From positions 1-58,335 of the forward strand of contig CANKWX010000016.1 in assembly GCA_947487165.1 (NCBI GenBank): DNA of 58,335 nucleotides, read 5' to 3'. Shown here piece by piece: positions 27,903 to 38,100 of the stretch; the first letter of the stretch is position 1, and every line of letters starts with the position of its first letter. The translations under genes and the position numbers were made by a program. The notes under the pieces were generated by a model that saw only the letters and a list, made by a program, of their open reading frames with translations, was not told the origin of the DNA and searched no databases. The stretch comes from Burkholderiales bacterium. Lineage in GTDB: Bacteria; Pseudomonadota; Gammaproteobacteria; Burkholderiales; Burkholderiaceae_E.

Positions 27903-28501
27903 GGCGCTTCCTCATTGGCAGCGGCTCGCGCCGAGGCAAGCCCCGGCCACGCTGGCGAGAGTGTCTGCGACACATCAAGCAGATCGAGCACCCGGCCAAC
28001 GGTGTGGTCGATCAGCTCGTCGACCGACTGCGGCCGGTTGTAGAAAGCCGGTACCGGCGGAAAGACGATGCCGCCCATCTCGGTGACGGCGGTCATGTTG
28101 CGAAGATGAGCCAGGTTCAGGGGCGTCTCGCGGACCATCAGCACCAGCCTGCGCCGCTCCTTGAGCACCACATCGGCCGCCCGCGTGATGAGATTGTCCG
28201 ACATGCCATGCGCGATGGCCGCCAGGGTGCGCATCGAGCAGGGCGCGACCACCATGCCGTCACTGCGAAACGACCCGGAGGCGATGCTCGCGCCGACGTC
28301 GCGGACGTTGTGCACGACATCGGCAAGCGCCTCGATTTCGCGGCGACCCCGGGCGAGCTCCTGTTCGATGTTCAGCCATCCGGCCGCCGAGACCAGCAGA
28401 TGGGTCTGCACCTCCGGCAGATCGCGAAGGGCCTGCAGCAGGCGCACGCCGTAGACCGCACCCGATGCGCCGGTGATGGCAACAATCAGTCTTCGGGTCA
28501 T
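27899..28501 (-). CDS. ubiX: Flavin prenyltransferase UbiX
   Basis: 200 aa. It attaches a dimethylallyl group to FMN to make prenylated FMN, the cofactor of UbiD decarboxylase in ubiquinone synthesis. Visible are the N-terminal ITGASGAVYGVRLLQAL, the conserved VVAPCSMRTLAAIAHG loop, and LVLMVRETPLNLAHLRNM followed by PPVPAFYNRP. It is the first gene of a four-gene minus-strand run: ubiX, CYTH/CHAD, uspA, holin-like. grxD, often its direct neighbour, is separated from it here by a plus-strand small gene. Confidence 0.95.
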   Translation of the reverse strand: MTRRLIVAITGASGAVYGVRLLQALRDLPEVQTHLLVSAAGWLNIEQELARGRREIEALADVVHNVRDVGASIASGSFRSDGMVVAPCSMRTLAAIAHGMSDNLITRAADVVLKERRRLVLMVRETPLNLAHLRNMTAVTEMGGIVFPPVPAFYNRPQSVDELIDHTVGRVLDLLDVSQTLSPAWPGLASARAAANEEAP

Positions 28502-28558
28502 CGGCAGGCTCCGGGAGAGGTCAGCACGTCGGCACGGGACCGCGCGTCAATCCGATTG

Positions 28559-28564
28559 ATTGTA
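28559..28564 (-). promoter_or_regulatory. Candidate -10 of ubiX
   Basis: On the minus strand this reads TACAAT, about 58 bases before the ubiX ATG. Immediately after it lies the small palindrome CAATC-C-GATTG (28548-28558). No clear -35 was seen. Confidence 0.35.
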
Positions 28565-28713
28565 CCGACCTCCGGATTGCCGCTATCTCGCGTCGGCGTG
28601 TCCGCAAAAGCGGCAATGGATGTCCGACCCAACACTGTCGCGATGGCGGCTCGGCGGTAAGGGTGGTCAAATGCCCGCTGATCAACCGGTTTCGCAAAAA
28701 GAGGCAAACGCCG

Positions 28714-28893
28714 ATGGGAATTCTGCTGGGTGTGGTGTCGCTGGCGCTGGTGATGATCCCGATGTGGCGGATCGTGCAGCGCGCGGGTTTTTCGCCCTGG
28801 TGGGCGCTGCTGGCGCTGGTGCCGGTCGTGAATCTGATCGCGCTGTGGCAGTTCGCGTTTGGCAAGTGGCCAGCGGTTGACGGCGAGCGCTGA
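28714..28893 (+). CDS. 59-aa membrane protein of unknown function
   Basis: Two hydrophobic segments (GILLGVVSLALVMIPMW and PWWALLALVPVVNLIALWQF) joined by a short basic loop RIVQRAG. The WWALLALVPVVN stretch resembles small multipass domains of the DUF5684 type, but I cannot assign a family with confidence. AGAGG (28700-28704) precedes the ATG at 28714, which is preferred over the upstream in-frame GTG at 28663. It lies on the plus strand between the minus-strand grxD and ubiX genes. Confidence 0.6.
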   Translation: MGILLGVVSLALVMIPMWRIVQRAGFSPWWALLALVPVVNLIALWQFAFGKWPAVDGER

Positions 28894-29011
28894 GCTCGCT
28901 GTCAAGGCAGCCGTCGTCAATGCATTGCAGGGGTGCGCGCCGCCGGCTGTGCCTGTGTTGTGATCGCTGGCTTTGGCGCGTTTGAGCGCGCCATGACGCT
29001 CAGTCAGAGGC

Positions 29012-29335
29012 TCAGGCAGCGGGTGTCTCGCCCGGAAACAGCTTCTGGAGCTCGCCGCTGTCGAACATTTCCTGGACGATGTCGGCGCCGCCGATGAACT
29101 CGCCACCGACGTAGAGCTGCGGAATCGTCGGCCAGTTCGAGAAGGTCTTGATCGCCTGGCGGACCTCGTCATCGTCGAGGACATTGACGGTGACCATGCT
29201 GGTGACGCCGCAAGCCTTGAGCAGCTGCACCGCGCGGCCCGAAAAACCGCATTGGGGGAACTGTGCGGTTCCCTTCATGAAAAGCACGACCGGATGGTCT
29301 TCGACCGTCTTTTTGATGAATTCGCTGGCGTCCAT
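29012..29335 (-). CDS. grxD: Monothiol glutaredoxin, Grx4 family
   Basis: 107 aa. The active site is CGFS (Cys29), with the [16 protein letters not shown] glutathione-binding stretch. CGFS glutaredoxins carry a [2Fe-2S] cluster and partner with BolA-family proteins; the BolA-type IbaG is encoded at the start of the window. AAGGAC precedes the ATG at 29335; the frame continues upstream to 29413 without conserved sequence. Last gene of hemA-prfA-prmC-grxD. Confidence 0.96.
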   Translation of the reverse strand: MDASEFIKKTVEDHPVVLFMKGTAQFPQCGFSGRAVQLLKACGVTSMVTVNVLDDDEVRQAIKTFSNWPTIPQLYVGGEFIGGADIVQEMFDSGELQKLFPGETPAA

Positions 29336-29416
29336 GACATTGAGTCCTTGAAAGAGGGCGCAGTGCGCCGCTGGCAGGGGGTCGAGTCTAGGCAGCGCCG
29401 CGGCTCGCGTCAAACG

Positions 29417-30367
29417 TCAGGGTATCGGCGGGGGGTGCCGACCCAGACTGATCCGCTCAAGCCCCTGCAGATCGGGCAGTGTGGCCACCTCCGACAGGCC
29501 CGCCTGCGTGAGTCGATTCCGCACCTCCGGGCCCTGCTCGAAGCCATGCTCAAGCAGCAGCCAGCCGCCGGGCAGCAGGTGGGCAAGGGCCTGCGCGACA
29601 ATCCGCTCGATCGCTTCCAGGCCCTGGGGGCCGCAGGCCAGGGCGCCCGGCGGTTCATGCCGCAGCGCCGGATCGTCCAGATGCGGGTCGTTGTCGGCCA
29701 GATAAGGCGGGTTGGAGACCACCATGTCGAAGCCTGGTGTGCCGGCCGGCAGGGCTGCCCACCAGTCGCCCTGATACCAGTCGATCGGCGGCGCCGACAG
29801 GCGGGCGGCATTGGCCTGTGCGCAGACCAGCGCCTGCTCCGAGGCGTCGGTGGCGATCAGGTACAGGTCGGGTCGGGTCAGCGCCAGCGTGATCGCAATG
29901 ACGCCGCTGCCGGTGCCCAGGTCGAGCACGCGCAAGGGCAGGGGTACGCCCGCGGAGACTCGCCGCGCCGTGTCGCCGGCTGTCGATGAATACGCGGCTG
30001 CTGCCGATGATGTTGTCGGGGCGCATGTCGGGACCGCCGCCACCCGAGCCGGCAGACGGCTGAGCGCCGCCTCGATCAGCCCTTCGGTTTCGGGGCGGGG
30101 CACCAGCACATGCCGATCGACCGCAAAGCGTCGACCGAAAAACTCGCGGTATCCGGTTAGGTAGGCCAGCGGCTCGCCGGCGCGACGCCTGGCCGCCAGG
30201 GCATTAAATTGCTCGGCGACCGTCGCGATCGCCGGCTCATCGCCATGGGCCACCAGCCACTCCCGGGGGTGCCCGCTGACATGTTCGAGCAACGCGCGGG
30301 CATCCAGCCGCGCCAGCCCGGCTGCGGCCTGCAGCGCGTCCCACGACCGGGCGGGCTGGCCGCTCAT
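29417..30367 (-). CDS. prmC: Peptide chain release factor N5-glutamine methyltransferase
   Basis: 316 aa. It methylates the Gln of the GGQ motif in release factors. The N-terminal helical domain ([28 protein letters not shown] in parts) is followed by SAM motif [13 protein letters not shown] and the catalytic NPPY (SNPPYL). An insertion of about 30 residues rich in Ser, Ala and Thr (about 106-141, genomic 29948-30046) sits between the two domains and makes the protein longer than the roughly 280 residues usual for the family. The ATG at 30367 overlaps the prfA stop. Confidence 0.94.
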   Translation of the reverse strand: MSGQPARSWDALQAAAGLARLDARALLEHVSGHPREWLVAHGDEPAIATVAEQFNALAARRRAGEPLAYLTGYREFFGRRFAVDRHVLVPRPETEGLIEAALSRLPARVAAVPTCAPTTSSAAAAYSSTAGDTARRVSAGVPLPLRVLDLGTGSGVIAITLALTRPDLYLIATDASEQALVCAQANAARLSAPPIDWYQGDWWAALPAGTPGFDMVVSNPPYLADNDPHLDDPALRHEPPGALACGPQGLEAIERIVAQALAHLLPGGWLLLEHGFEQGPEVRNRLTQAGLSEVATLPDLQGLERISLGRHPPPIP

Positions 30368-31464
30368 GGCGGCGAGGTCGCTTCCTCGGCCAGCGCTGCG
30401 AGCTTTTCGGCCTGGTGCTCGGTCATCAGCGGGCCCAGGAGGTCGTCGAGATCGCCATCCATCACCGCCTGCAGCTTGTAAAGCGTGAGGTTGATGCGAT
30501 GGTCGGTGACGCGGCCCTGCGGAAAGTTGTAGGTGCGGATCCGCTCGGAGCGGTCGCCCGATCCGACCAGTGACTTGCGCGTGGCGGCCTCTTTGGCCTG
30601 CGCCGCCCGCACCTGCAGATCGCGGATGCGGGTGGCCAGCACCTTCATCGCCTTGTCCTTGTTGCGATGCTGCGATCGGTCGTCCTGGCATTCGGCCACG
30701 ATGCCGGTCGGCAGGTGGGTGATGCGCACCGCCGATTCGGTCTTGTTGACATGCTGACCGCCGGCGCCCGAGGCCCGGAACACATCGATGCGCAGTTCGT
30801 CGGGTGAGATCACCACGTCCGAGACATCGTCGGCTTCGGGCATGACCGCCACGGTGCAGGCCGATGTGTGGATGCGGCCCTGCGCCTCGGTCACCGGCAC
30901 CCTTTGGACGCGATGGCCGCCGGACTCGAACTTCAGGCGTGCGAACACCGCATCGCCTGCGACGCGCACGATCACTTCCTTGTAGCCGCCGAGCTCGGCG
31001 GCGCTCTCCGAGAGCAGCTCGGTCTGCCAGCGCTGTCGCTCGGCATAGCGCAGATACATGCGCAGCAGGTCGCCGGCAAAAAGCGCGCTCTCGTCGCCGC
31101 CGGTGCCGGCCCGGATCTCGAGGATCACGTCGCGCCCGTCATCCGGGTCGCGCGGCACCAGCAGCCGTTCAAGCATCGCGCTTTCTTCGGCGAGCCGCTG
31201 ATTGGCGGCGGCGGCTTCGTCGTCGGCGAAGTCGCGCATCTCGGGATCGGCGCGCAGCTGCTCGGCGGTATCGAGGTCGCGGCGGGCCTGTCGCCAGGCA
31301 ACGAAATGCTCGACCACTTCGGCGAGCTCGGCATGCTCGCGGTTGAGGCGGCGGTATTCGGTGATGTCGCGGGTGGCTTCTTCGCTCGAGAGCAGCGCCG
31401 AGACCTCGGCCAGCCGCTCTTCCAGCCGCGACAGCTTGTCGAGCATCGAGGGATTCATGGCCAT
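30364..31464 (-). CDS. prfA: Peptide chain release factor 1
   Basis: 366 aa. RF1 reads UAA and UAG. The anticodon-like tripeptide PVT is at residues 190-192 ([10 protein letters not shown]), and the GGQ peptidyl-hydrolysis motif is at 235-237 ([15 protein letters not shown]). Two further Met codons at positions 3 and 7 could serve as start; the first gives [11 protein letters not shown]. Directly upstream is hemA; directly downstream is its modifying enzyme prmC with a four-base overlap. Confidence 0.96.
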   Translation of the reverse strand: MAMNPSMLDKLSRLEERLAEVSALLSSEEATRDITEYRRLNREHAELAEVVEHFVAWRQARRDLDTAEQLRADPEMRDFADDEAAAANQRLAEESAMLERLLVPRDPDDGRDVILEIRAGTGGDESALFAGDLLRMYLRYAERQRWQTELLSESAAELGGYKEVIVRVAGDAVFARLKFESGGHRVQRVPVTEAQGRIHTSACTVAVMPEADDVSDVVISPDELRIDVFRASGAGGQHVNKTESAVRITHLPTGIVAECQDDRSQHRNKDKAMKVLATRIRDLQVRAAQAKEAATRKSLVGSGDRSERIRTYNFPQGRVTDHRINLTLYKLQAVMDGDLDDLLGPLMTEHQAEKLAALAEEATSPP

Positions 31465-31506
31465 ATCAGACAGTGCCCGGCGGGCTGGAGAGCGCCGGTG
31501 CGACCC

Positions 31507-32781
31507 TCAGGAAGATGATTTGTCTTCGGGCAGCAGGCGGTCGATGAGCGCGCCGATCTGCTGCTGCGCCGGACCCGGCTGCTGCAGCAGGGTGGTGGGG
31601 CCATGAAGAAATTTGCCGGTCAGACTGCTGGCGAGCGCCTCGAGGACGGCCTGAGGGTCGTCGCCGCGGGCCAGCATGCGTCGTGCGCGCTCGAGTTCGC
31701 CCTGCTTGAGCGACTCGCCCCGGGCATGCAGCGCCTTGATCGCCGGCACGGCCTGGCGGGCCGACAGCCAGTGCATGAAGGCATCGACTCGGGTCTCGAT
31801 GATGGTTTCGGCCTGCGCGACCGCCGACTGCCGATTTTCCATGCCGGTCTGGACCAGCTTGCCAAGATCGTCGACGGTATAGAGAAACACGTCGTCAAGA
31901 CGCGCGACTTCGGGTTCGATATCGCGCGGCACGGCCAGGTCGATCATGAACATCGGCCGGCGCCTGCGCTGGCGAAGGGCTCGCTCGACCATGCCCAGAC
32001 CGATGATCGGCAGCGAGCTGGCGGTGCAGGACACGATGATGTCGTGGTCGCCCAGCGTTTCGGGCAGATCGGACAGCTTCATCGACTGGGCGCCGAAGCG
32101 CTCCGCGAGCTTCTGGGCGCGTTCGGCGGTGCGATTGGCCACTGCGATGCGCTTGGGCTGCTGGGCCACGAAGTGGGTGGCGGCCAGCTCGATCATCTCG
32201 CCGGCGCCCACGAACAGGATCGAGGTCTCGCGCAGGTCTTCAAAGAGCCGCTGGGCCAGCCGCACGCCGGCAGCCGCCATCGACACCGAATGCGCGCCGA
32301 TCTCGGTCTGGCTGCGAACTTCCTTGGCGACTGCGAAGGTTCGCTGAAAGAGCTGATGCAGATGGGTGCCAAGCGCATCGGCTTCCTGGGCGACGCGTGC
32401 GGCGTCTTTCATCTGGCCGAGGATCTGCGGCTCGCCGAGCACCATCGAGTCGAGGCCCGACGCCACCCGGAAGGCATGGCGCACGGCTTCGTTATTGGGA
32501 AGGGCGTAGAGATGTTCGTCCAGACCGGGCGCCGATCCCAGCCCGTTGAAGTCGGCCATCCAGCGGGTGATCGCCTGGCGCGCCTGCGCTGGTTCGGGCG
32601 TGGCGCAGTAGATCTCGGTGCGGTTGCAGGTCGACAGAATCGCGGTCTCGGGCAGGACGCTGCGCAGCTCGCCCTTCAGATTGGCCACCGCATCGCGCAG
32701 CGCCTCGCCCGGAAACGCCACCTTCTCGCGAAGCGCCAGCGGCGCAGTGGTGTGGTTCAAGCCAAGGGTGAGGAGTTGCAT
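31507..32781 (-). CDS. hemA: Glutamyl-tRNA reductase
   Basis: 424 aa. It reduces glutamyl-tRNA to glutamate-1-semialdehyde, the entry step of C5 heme synthesis. The catalytic Cys is in [11 protein letters not shown], with the tRNA/substrate region [17 protein letters not shown], the NADPH domain [14 protein letters not shown] and a C-terminal dimerisation helix. It is the first gene of hemA-prfA-prmC-grxD; the 126 bases upstream carry a repeat array (32808-32859). Confidence 0.96.
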   Translation of the reverse strand: MQLLTLGLNHTTAPLALREKVAFPGEALRDAVANLKGELRSVLPETAILSTCNRTEIYCATPEPAQARQAITRWMADFNGLGSAPGLDEHLYALPNNEAVRHAFRVASGLDSMVLGEPQILGQMKDAARVAQEADALGTHLHQLFQRTFAVAKEVRSQTEIGAHSVSMAAAGVRLAQRLFEDLRETSILFVGAGEMIELAATHFVAQQPKRIAVANRTAERAQKLAERFGAQSMKLSDLPETLGDHDIIVSCTASSLPIIGLGMVERALRQRRRRPMFMIDLAVPRDIEPEVARLDDVFLYTVDDLGKLVQTGMENRQSAVAQAETIIETRVDAFMHWLSARQAVPAIKALHARGESLKQGELERARRMLARGDDPQAVLEALASSLTGKFLHGPTTLLQQPGPAQQQIGALIDRLLPEDKSSS

Positions 32782-32807
32782 GGGGCAGCCCGTTAAATCG
32801 CCTGGAA

Positions 32808-32859
32808 GGCAGTCAACCGCGACAGTTAACCGTGACAGTCAACTAAAGTTTACAGTCAG
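32808..32859. repeat. 13-base iterated repeats upstream of hemA
   Basis: On the minus strand, TTGACTGCC, TTAACTGTCGCGG and TTGACTGTCACGG recur every 13 bases (plus-strand units begin at 32808, 32821 and 32834), with a fourth related copy, TACAGTCAG, at 32851-32859. They occupy the hemA upstream region; TTGACT elements could also serve as -35 hexamers. Confidence 0.65.
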
Positions 32860-32907
32860 TTTACCTGTTGTGGTACCCGCGGTCGGCCTGGATGGTCGGC
32901 GCCGGTT

Positions 32908-34464
32908 TCAGGATCGGTCGGATTCGCCGCCGGCCGCCAGAAAGAGCCGGTAGGCAGGATGCTGGCTTTCGTCCCACCAGCGATAGCCCAGGCCCGACAG
33001 AAAGGCGTCGAAAGCGGCCTTGTCGGCGCCCGGCACCTGCAGTCCGACCAGGATTCGCCCGTAGTCGGCGCCATGGTTGCGGTAGTGAAAGAGCGAAATG
33101 TTCCAGTTCGGGCTCATGCTGGTCAAAAACCGCATCAGTGCACCTGGGCGCTCCGGAAATTCGAAGCGATAAAGCAGCTCATCGCGGGCCAGCGGCGAGT
33201 GACCGCCCACCAGGTGGCGGACATGCGATTTGGCGAGTTCGTCATCCGACAGGTCGAGCGCGGCAAAGCCGTTGGCCTCGAAGTTGCGGGCGGTCTCGCG
33301 GGCCTGCTCCCGATTGGCGACCTGCAGGCCGACAAAGACATGGGCCACGCGGGCATCGGCAATGCGGTAGTTGAATTCGGTGACGTTGCGCGGGCCGATC
33401 AGCTCGCAAAACCGCCGGAAACTGCCGCGTTCTTCCGGGATCGTGACTGCGAACACCGCTTCGCGCTGCTCGCCGATCTCGGCGCGCTCCGAGACAAATC
33501 GCAGCCGGTCGAAGTTCATGTTGGCGCCACAAGTCAGCGCGATCAGGGTCAGGCCAGTGGGCGCGTGGCCGCCGTGGGCCAGCGCCTCGCGCTCCAGCCA
33601 GGCCTTCGCGCCGGCGACCGCCAGCGCACCGGCCGGCTCGAGGATCGAGCGGGTGTCCTGAAAGACGTCCTTGATGGCAGCACAGATTTCATCGGTATCG
33701 ACCAGGATGACGTCGTCCAGGCAGGCCTGGCACAGCCTGAAGGTCTCGACGCCGACCTGCTTGACCGCGGTGCCGTCCGAAAACAGGCCGACTTCGGAAA
33801 GCTCGATGCGCCGACCGGCCTTCAGCGATCGCGCCATGGCATCGGAGTCGACGGTCTGAACGCCGATCAGCCTGATCTCCGGGCGCAGCTGCTTCACATA
33901 GGCCGACACGCCGGCCGCCAGGCCGCCCCCGCCGATGGGAATGAAGATCGCGTCGATCGGGCCGGGATGCTGGCGCAGCACTTCCATGCCGATCGTGCCC
34001 TGGCCGGCGATGACATCGGGGTCATCGAAGGGATGCACGAAGGTGAGCTGATCGCGTGCCTGCAGCTCGAGCGCATGGGCGTAGGCATCAGAGTAGGAGT
34101 CGCCATGCAGCACCACCTGCGCCCCGCGCGCCAGCACTGCGTCGATCTTGACCTGCGGGGTGGTCACCGGCATCACGATAACCGCACGGCAGCCGAGCCG
34201 GCCGGCGGCCAGTGCCACGCCCTGCGCATGGTTGCCGGCCGAGGCAGCGATCACGCCGGCAGCAAGTTGCTGTGCCGACAGATGCGCCATCTTGTTGTAG
34301 GCACCGCGCAGCTTGAAGGAGAAGACCGATTGCAGGTCTTCGCGCTTGAGCATGACGGTATTACCGAGCCGGTCGGACAGCGTCTGGGCGCGCTCCAGCG
34401 GTGATTCGAAGGCAACGTCATAGACGCGCGCGGTCAGGATTCGTTTGAGATAGTCGGCAGGCAT
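32908..34464 (-). CDS. ilvA: Threonine ammonia-lyase, biosynthetic
   Basis: 518 aa. This PLP enzyme deaminates threonine to 2-oxobutyrate, the first step to isoleucine. The PLP Lys is Lys51 in [11 protein letters not shown], the substrate loop is [11 protein letters not shown] and the phosphate loop GGGGLAAG. Two C-terminal ACT-like regulatory domains (from about 340) mark the long, isoleucine-regulated form. The start at 34464 gives [10 protein letters not shown]. It is divergent from the YqaA-type gene, with 38 bases between the start codons. Confidence 0.95.
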   Translation of the reverse strand: MPADYLKRILTARVYDVAFESPLERAQTLSDRLGNTVMLKREDLQSVFSFKLRGAYNKMAHLSAQQLAAGVIAASAGNHAQGVALAAGRLGCRAVIVMPVTTPQVKIDAVLARGAQVVLHGDSYSDAYAHALELQARDQLTFVHPFDDPDVIAGQGTIGMEVLRQHPGPIDAIFIPIGGGGLAAGVSAYVKQLRPEIRLIGVQTVDSDAMARSLKAGRRIELSEVGLFSDGTAVKQVGVETFRLCQACLDDVILVDTDEICAAIKDVFQDTRSILEPAGALAVAGAKAWLEREALAHGGHAPTGLTLIALTCGANMNFDRLRFVSERAEIGEQREAVFAVTIPEERGSFRRFCELIGPRNVTEFNYRIADARVAHVFVGLQVANREQARETARNFEANGFAALDLSDDELAKSHVRHLVGGHSPLARDELLYRFEFPERPGALMRFLTSMSPNWNISLFHYRNHGADYGRILVGLQVPGADKAAFDAFLSGLGYRWWDESQHPAYRLFLAAGGESDRS

Positions 34465-34490
34465 AAGACGGCCGATTCTACCTGCCGGCA

Positions 34491-34496
34491 TAAACT
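34491..34496 (+). promoter_or_regulatory. -10-like box directly before the YqaA-type gene
   Basis: TAAACT ends six bases before the ATG at 34503, so transcription from it would start at or near the start codon, a leaderless arrangement. The shared region with ilvA is only 38 bases. Confidence 0.3.
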
Positions 34497-34502
34497 GTCC
34501 GG

Positions 34503-34997
34503 ATGCAATCCATCGTCGATCACCTGCTGGCCTGGTATGCCGTGCCCGAAAACGGCTTGCTGAGCGTTGCGCTCATTGCCTTTATTTCCGCGACGCTCTT
34601 GCCGATGGGATCGGAGCCGGCGGTCTTCGGTTTCGTCAAACTCAACCCCGACCAGTTCTGGCTCACGGTTTCGGTGGCGACGCTGGCCAATACCCTTGGC
34701 GGACTCACCAGCTTCTGGCTGGGGCTGGGCGCCAAGAAGGTGCTGGCCGAAAAGCGGGGCCACCGCTATCTCACCTGGCTCGAGCGTTTCGGCCCGAAGA
34801 TGCTGCTGCTGGCCTGGTTGCCGGTGGTCGGCGATCCGCTGTGTGCAGTCGCCGGCTGGCTGAAGCTGCCGTTCTGGCCGAGCGCGGTCTACATGGCGAT
34901 CGGCAAGTTCATCCGCTATGTGAGCTTTACTGGCGCGCTGCTCTGGATCCCCGATGCCTGGTGGATGAAGTTTGCCGCGCCGTTCATGTCCGGCTGA
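34503..34997 (+). CDS. YqaA family inner-membrane protein
   Basis: 164 aa, three to four hydrophobic segments, YqaA/SNARE-associated (DedA-related) family. Typical are [37 protein letters not shown] and the [25 protein letters not shown] motif with its conserved Pro-Val-Val-Gly-Asp. DedA-type proteins act in membrane lipid or proton-dependent homeostasis; the function of YqaA is unknown. No ribosome site is visible. Confidence 0.85.
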   Translation: MQSIVDHLLAWYAVPENGLLSVALIAFISATLLPMGSEPAVFGFVKLNPDQFWLTVSVATLANTLGGLTSFWLGLGAKKVLAEKRGHRYLTWLERFGPKMLLLAWLPVVGDPLCAVAGWLKLPFWPSAVYMAIGKFIRYVSFTGALLWIPDAWWMKFAAPFMSG

Positions 34998-35094
34998 GTC
35001 CGTGCCCGGGTACATGCCCCGGTGCATGCCCGAGGGGTCGCATTCCCCCGTGCTTGCATGCCCCCGCTGACAGGCGGGGAACCGGTCGGCGGTC

Positions 35095-35100
35095 TACAAT
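35095..35100 (+). promoter_or_regulatory. -10-like box directly before the DUF3683 oxidoreductase
   Basis: TACAAT ends seven bases before the ATG at 35108, and there is no purine-rich ribosome site between them. This spacing suggests leaderless transcription. The 110-base gap before it holds degenerate GC-rich repeats of a TGCATGCCC-like unit and no gene. Confidence 0.45.
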
Positions 35101-35107
35101 CGGTCGG

Positions 35108-38100
35108 ATGAATGCACCTATCCCGCTGGCCGTCACTGGCATTGCATCCGAGGACGGCGCGCGTCTGCGCGAAATCCCCTACAACTACACCTCGTTCTCC
35201 GATCGCGAGATCGTGTTGCGGGTGCTCGGCACCGAAGCCTGGGATATCGTCGAGTCGCTGCGTGCCGAACGCCGCACCGGCCGCTCAGCACGCATGCTCT
35301 ATGAAGTCCTGGGCGACATCTGGGTCGTCCAGCGCAACCCCTTCCTGCAAGACGACCTGCTCGACAATCCGCGCAGGCGCGAGGCGCTCATCGAGGCGCT
35401 CAGCCATCGCCTGACCGAGATCGAGCGGCGTCGCGAACCCGATGCGATACCGGCTGATGGCGCCAGACCGGGTGTGCGCGCCGAGCGTGTGGCCCGCCTG
35501 CTCGAGCTCGCGCAGGCCGCGATCGAGCGATTTCGCGCCACCTTCGATCAGACCGCCGATCTGCGCGCCCGCACCCTGCGTCTGCTGTCGAAAGTGACCG
35601 CCCGCGACAACATCCGCTTCGACGGCATGTCGCGGGTCTCGCATGTGACCGATGCCACCGACTGGCGCGTCGAGTATCCCTTCGTCGTGCTGATGCCCGA
35701 TTCCGAGGCGCAGATCGCGCAACTGGTGGCCGGCTGCATCGAGCTCGGGCTGACCATCATCCCGCGCGGCGGCGGCACCGGCTATACCGGCGGCGCAATA
35801 CCACTCACCCCGATGTCGGCAGTCATCAACACCGAAAAGCTGATCGGTATCGGCACCGTCACCCGCGAAGCATTGCCCGAGGTCGAGGGCCCGGTGGCCA
35901 CGATCTTTTCCGAAGCCGGCGTGGTCACCAAGCGCGTGACCGAAGCGGCCGATGCAGCAGGGCTGGTCTTTGCGGTCGATCCCACGTCACTTGAAGCCTC
36001 GTGCATCGGCGGCAACATCGCCATGAATGCCGGCGGCAAGAAGGCAGTGCTCTGGGGCACGGCGCTCGATAATCTCGCCTGGTGGCGAATGGTCGATCCG
36101 CAGGGCAACTGGCTCGAGATCACCCGCATCGGCCACAACCTCGGCAAGATCCATGACGCGGCCACGGCGCGCTTTCGGCTCGACTGGTATGCGCCCGACC
36201 GGCTCGGCGCCGACGCCATCATGCGCGGCGAGCCGATGCGCACCGAGCTGCTCGAGATTCCGGGTGCCCGCTTTCGCAAGCAGGGTCTGGGCAAGGATGT
36301 CACCGACAAATTCCTCGCCGGTCTGCCCGGCATCCAGAAAGAAGGCTGCGACGGTCTGATCACCTCGGCGCGCTGGGTCCTGCATCGCATGCCCCGGCAC
36401 GTCCGCACGGTATGTCTGGAGTTTTTCGGACAGGCCAAGGATGCAGTGCCCTCGATCGTCGAGATCAAGAATTATCTCGACGCGCGCCCGCACGGCGCCA
36501 TCCTCGCCGGCCTTGAGCATCTGGATGAGCGCTATTTGCGCGCGGTCGGCTATGCCACCAAGTCGCGTCGCGGCAGCCTGCCCAAGATGGCACTCTTTGG
36601 CGACATCGTGGGCGACGACGAAGAAGGCGTGGCGCGCGCCACCTCCGAAGTCGTGCGCATGGCCAATGCCCGAAGCGGCGAAGGCTTCGTGGCAGTCTCG
36701 CCCGAGTCACGCAAGACCTTCTGGCTCGATCGTGCCCGCACCGCGGCGATTGCGCGTCACACCAACGCCTTCAAGATCAACGAAGACGTCGTGATCCCGC
36801 TGCCGCGCATGGCCGAATACACCGACGGCATCGAGCACATCAACATCGAACTGTCGATCCGCAACAAGCTGCGACTGGTCGACGAGCTCCAGACCATGCT
36901 GTCGGGCGACCCGGCGTCCCTGCCGCTTGGCAAGTCCGACGAGGGCGGTGCCAATGCCCGCGTGCCGGTCGAGATGCTGCTCGAGCGGGTGGCGCAGGCG
37001 CGCGAAGTGCTCGCGCAGGTGCGGGCTCGCTGGGAGTTCCTGCTGCACGAGATCGATACGCCGCTGGCTGTGGCGGCTGCCGGTTTCCCGGCGCTCGGAC
37101 TGGAGGCAGCCCTGCAGCAAGCGCAGTCCCGGTCGGCCGGCGATGCCGGCCAGCGCCTCTTCAATCTCCTTCAGGACCGCACGATCAGGGTGTCCTGGAA
37201 GACCGAGCTGCTGGCCCCGCTGTCGGCGGTGTTTTCCGGGCAAGCCTTCGGCCCGATCCGCGAGCGCTGCATCGAACTGCACCGAAAGGTGCTGCGGGGC
37301 CGGGTGTTCGTGGCGCTGCACATGCATGCCGGCGACGGCAATGTGCACACCAATCTGCCGGTCAATTCCGACGACTACGCGATGCTGCAGGAGGCCAATC
37401 AGGCGGTGGTGCGCATCATGGCGCTGGCCCGCTCGCTCGATGGCGTCATCTCGGGTGAGCACGGCATCGGCATCACCAAGCTCGAGTTCCTGACGACCGA
37501 CGAGCTCGCCGAGTTTCGCGACTACAAGCAGCGCGTCGATCCCGAAGGTCGCTTCAACCGCGGCAAGTTGATGGCCGACGGCGATCTGCGCAACGCCTAT
37601 ACCCCGAGCTTCGGGCTGATGGGCGCCGAGTCGCTGATCATGCAGCAGTCCGATATCGGCTCGATTGCCGACTCGATCAAGGACTGCCTGCGTTGCGGCA
37701 AGTGCAAGCCGGTCTGCTCGACCCATGTGCCGCGCGCCAATCTGCTCTACAGCCCGCGCGACAAGATTCTCGCGACCTCGCTCCTCATCGAGGCCTTTCT
37801 CTACGAGGAGCAGACCCGCCGCGGTATTTCCATCCGGCACTGGGATGAATTCGGCGATGTCGCCGATCACTGCACCGTCTGCCACAAGTGCGCCACGCCT
37901 TGCCCGGTCGATATCGACTTCGGCGAGGTCTCGATGGCGATGCGCAACCTCCTGCGCAAGATGGGCCAGAAGCGCTTCAATCCGGGCACCGCGGCCTCGA
38001 TGTTCTTTTTGAACGCGACCAACCCGAGCACGATCAATCTGGCCCGCAAGGTCATGATCGACTGGGGCTACAAGGCGCAGCGCGTCGCGCACGATGTGCT

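Noticed and set aside
28974-28993. GGCGCG/CGCGCC hairpin between the small membrane gene and grxD as a terminator
   Set aside because: The 7-bp stem is good but neither strand has a T run after it; I could not support it as a terminator.
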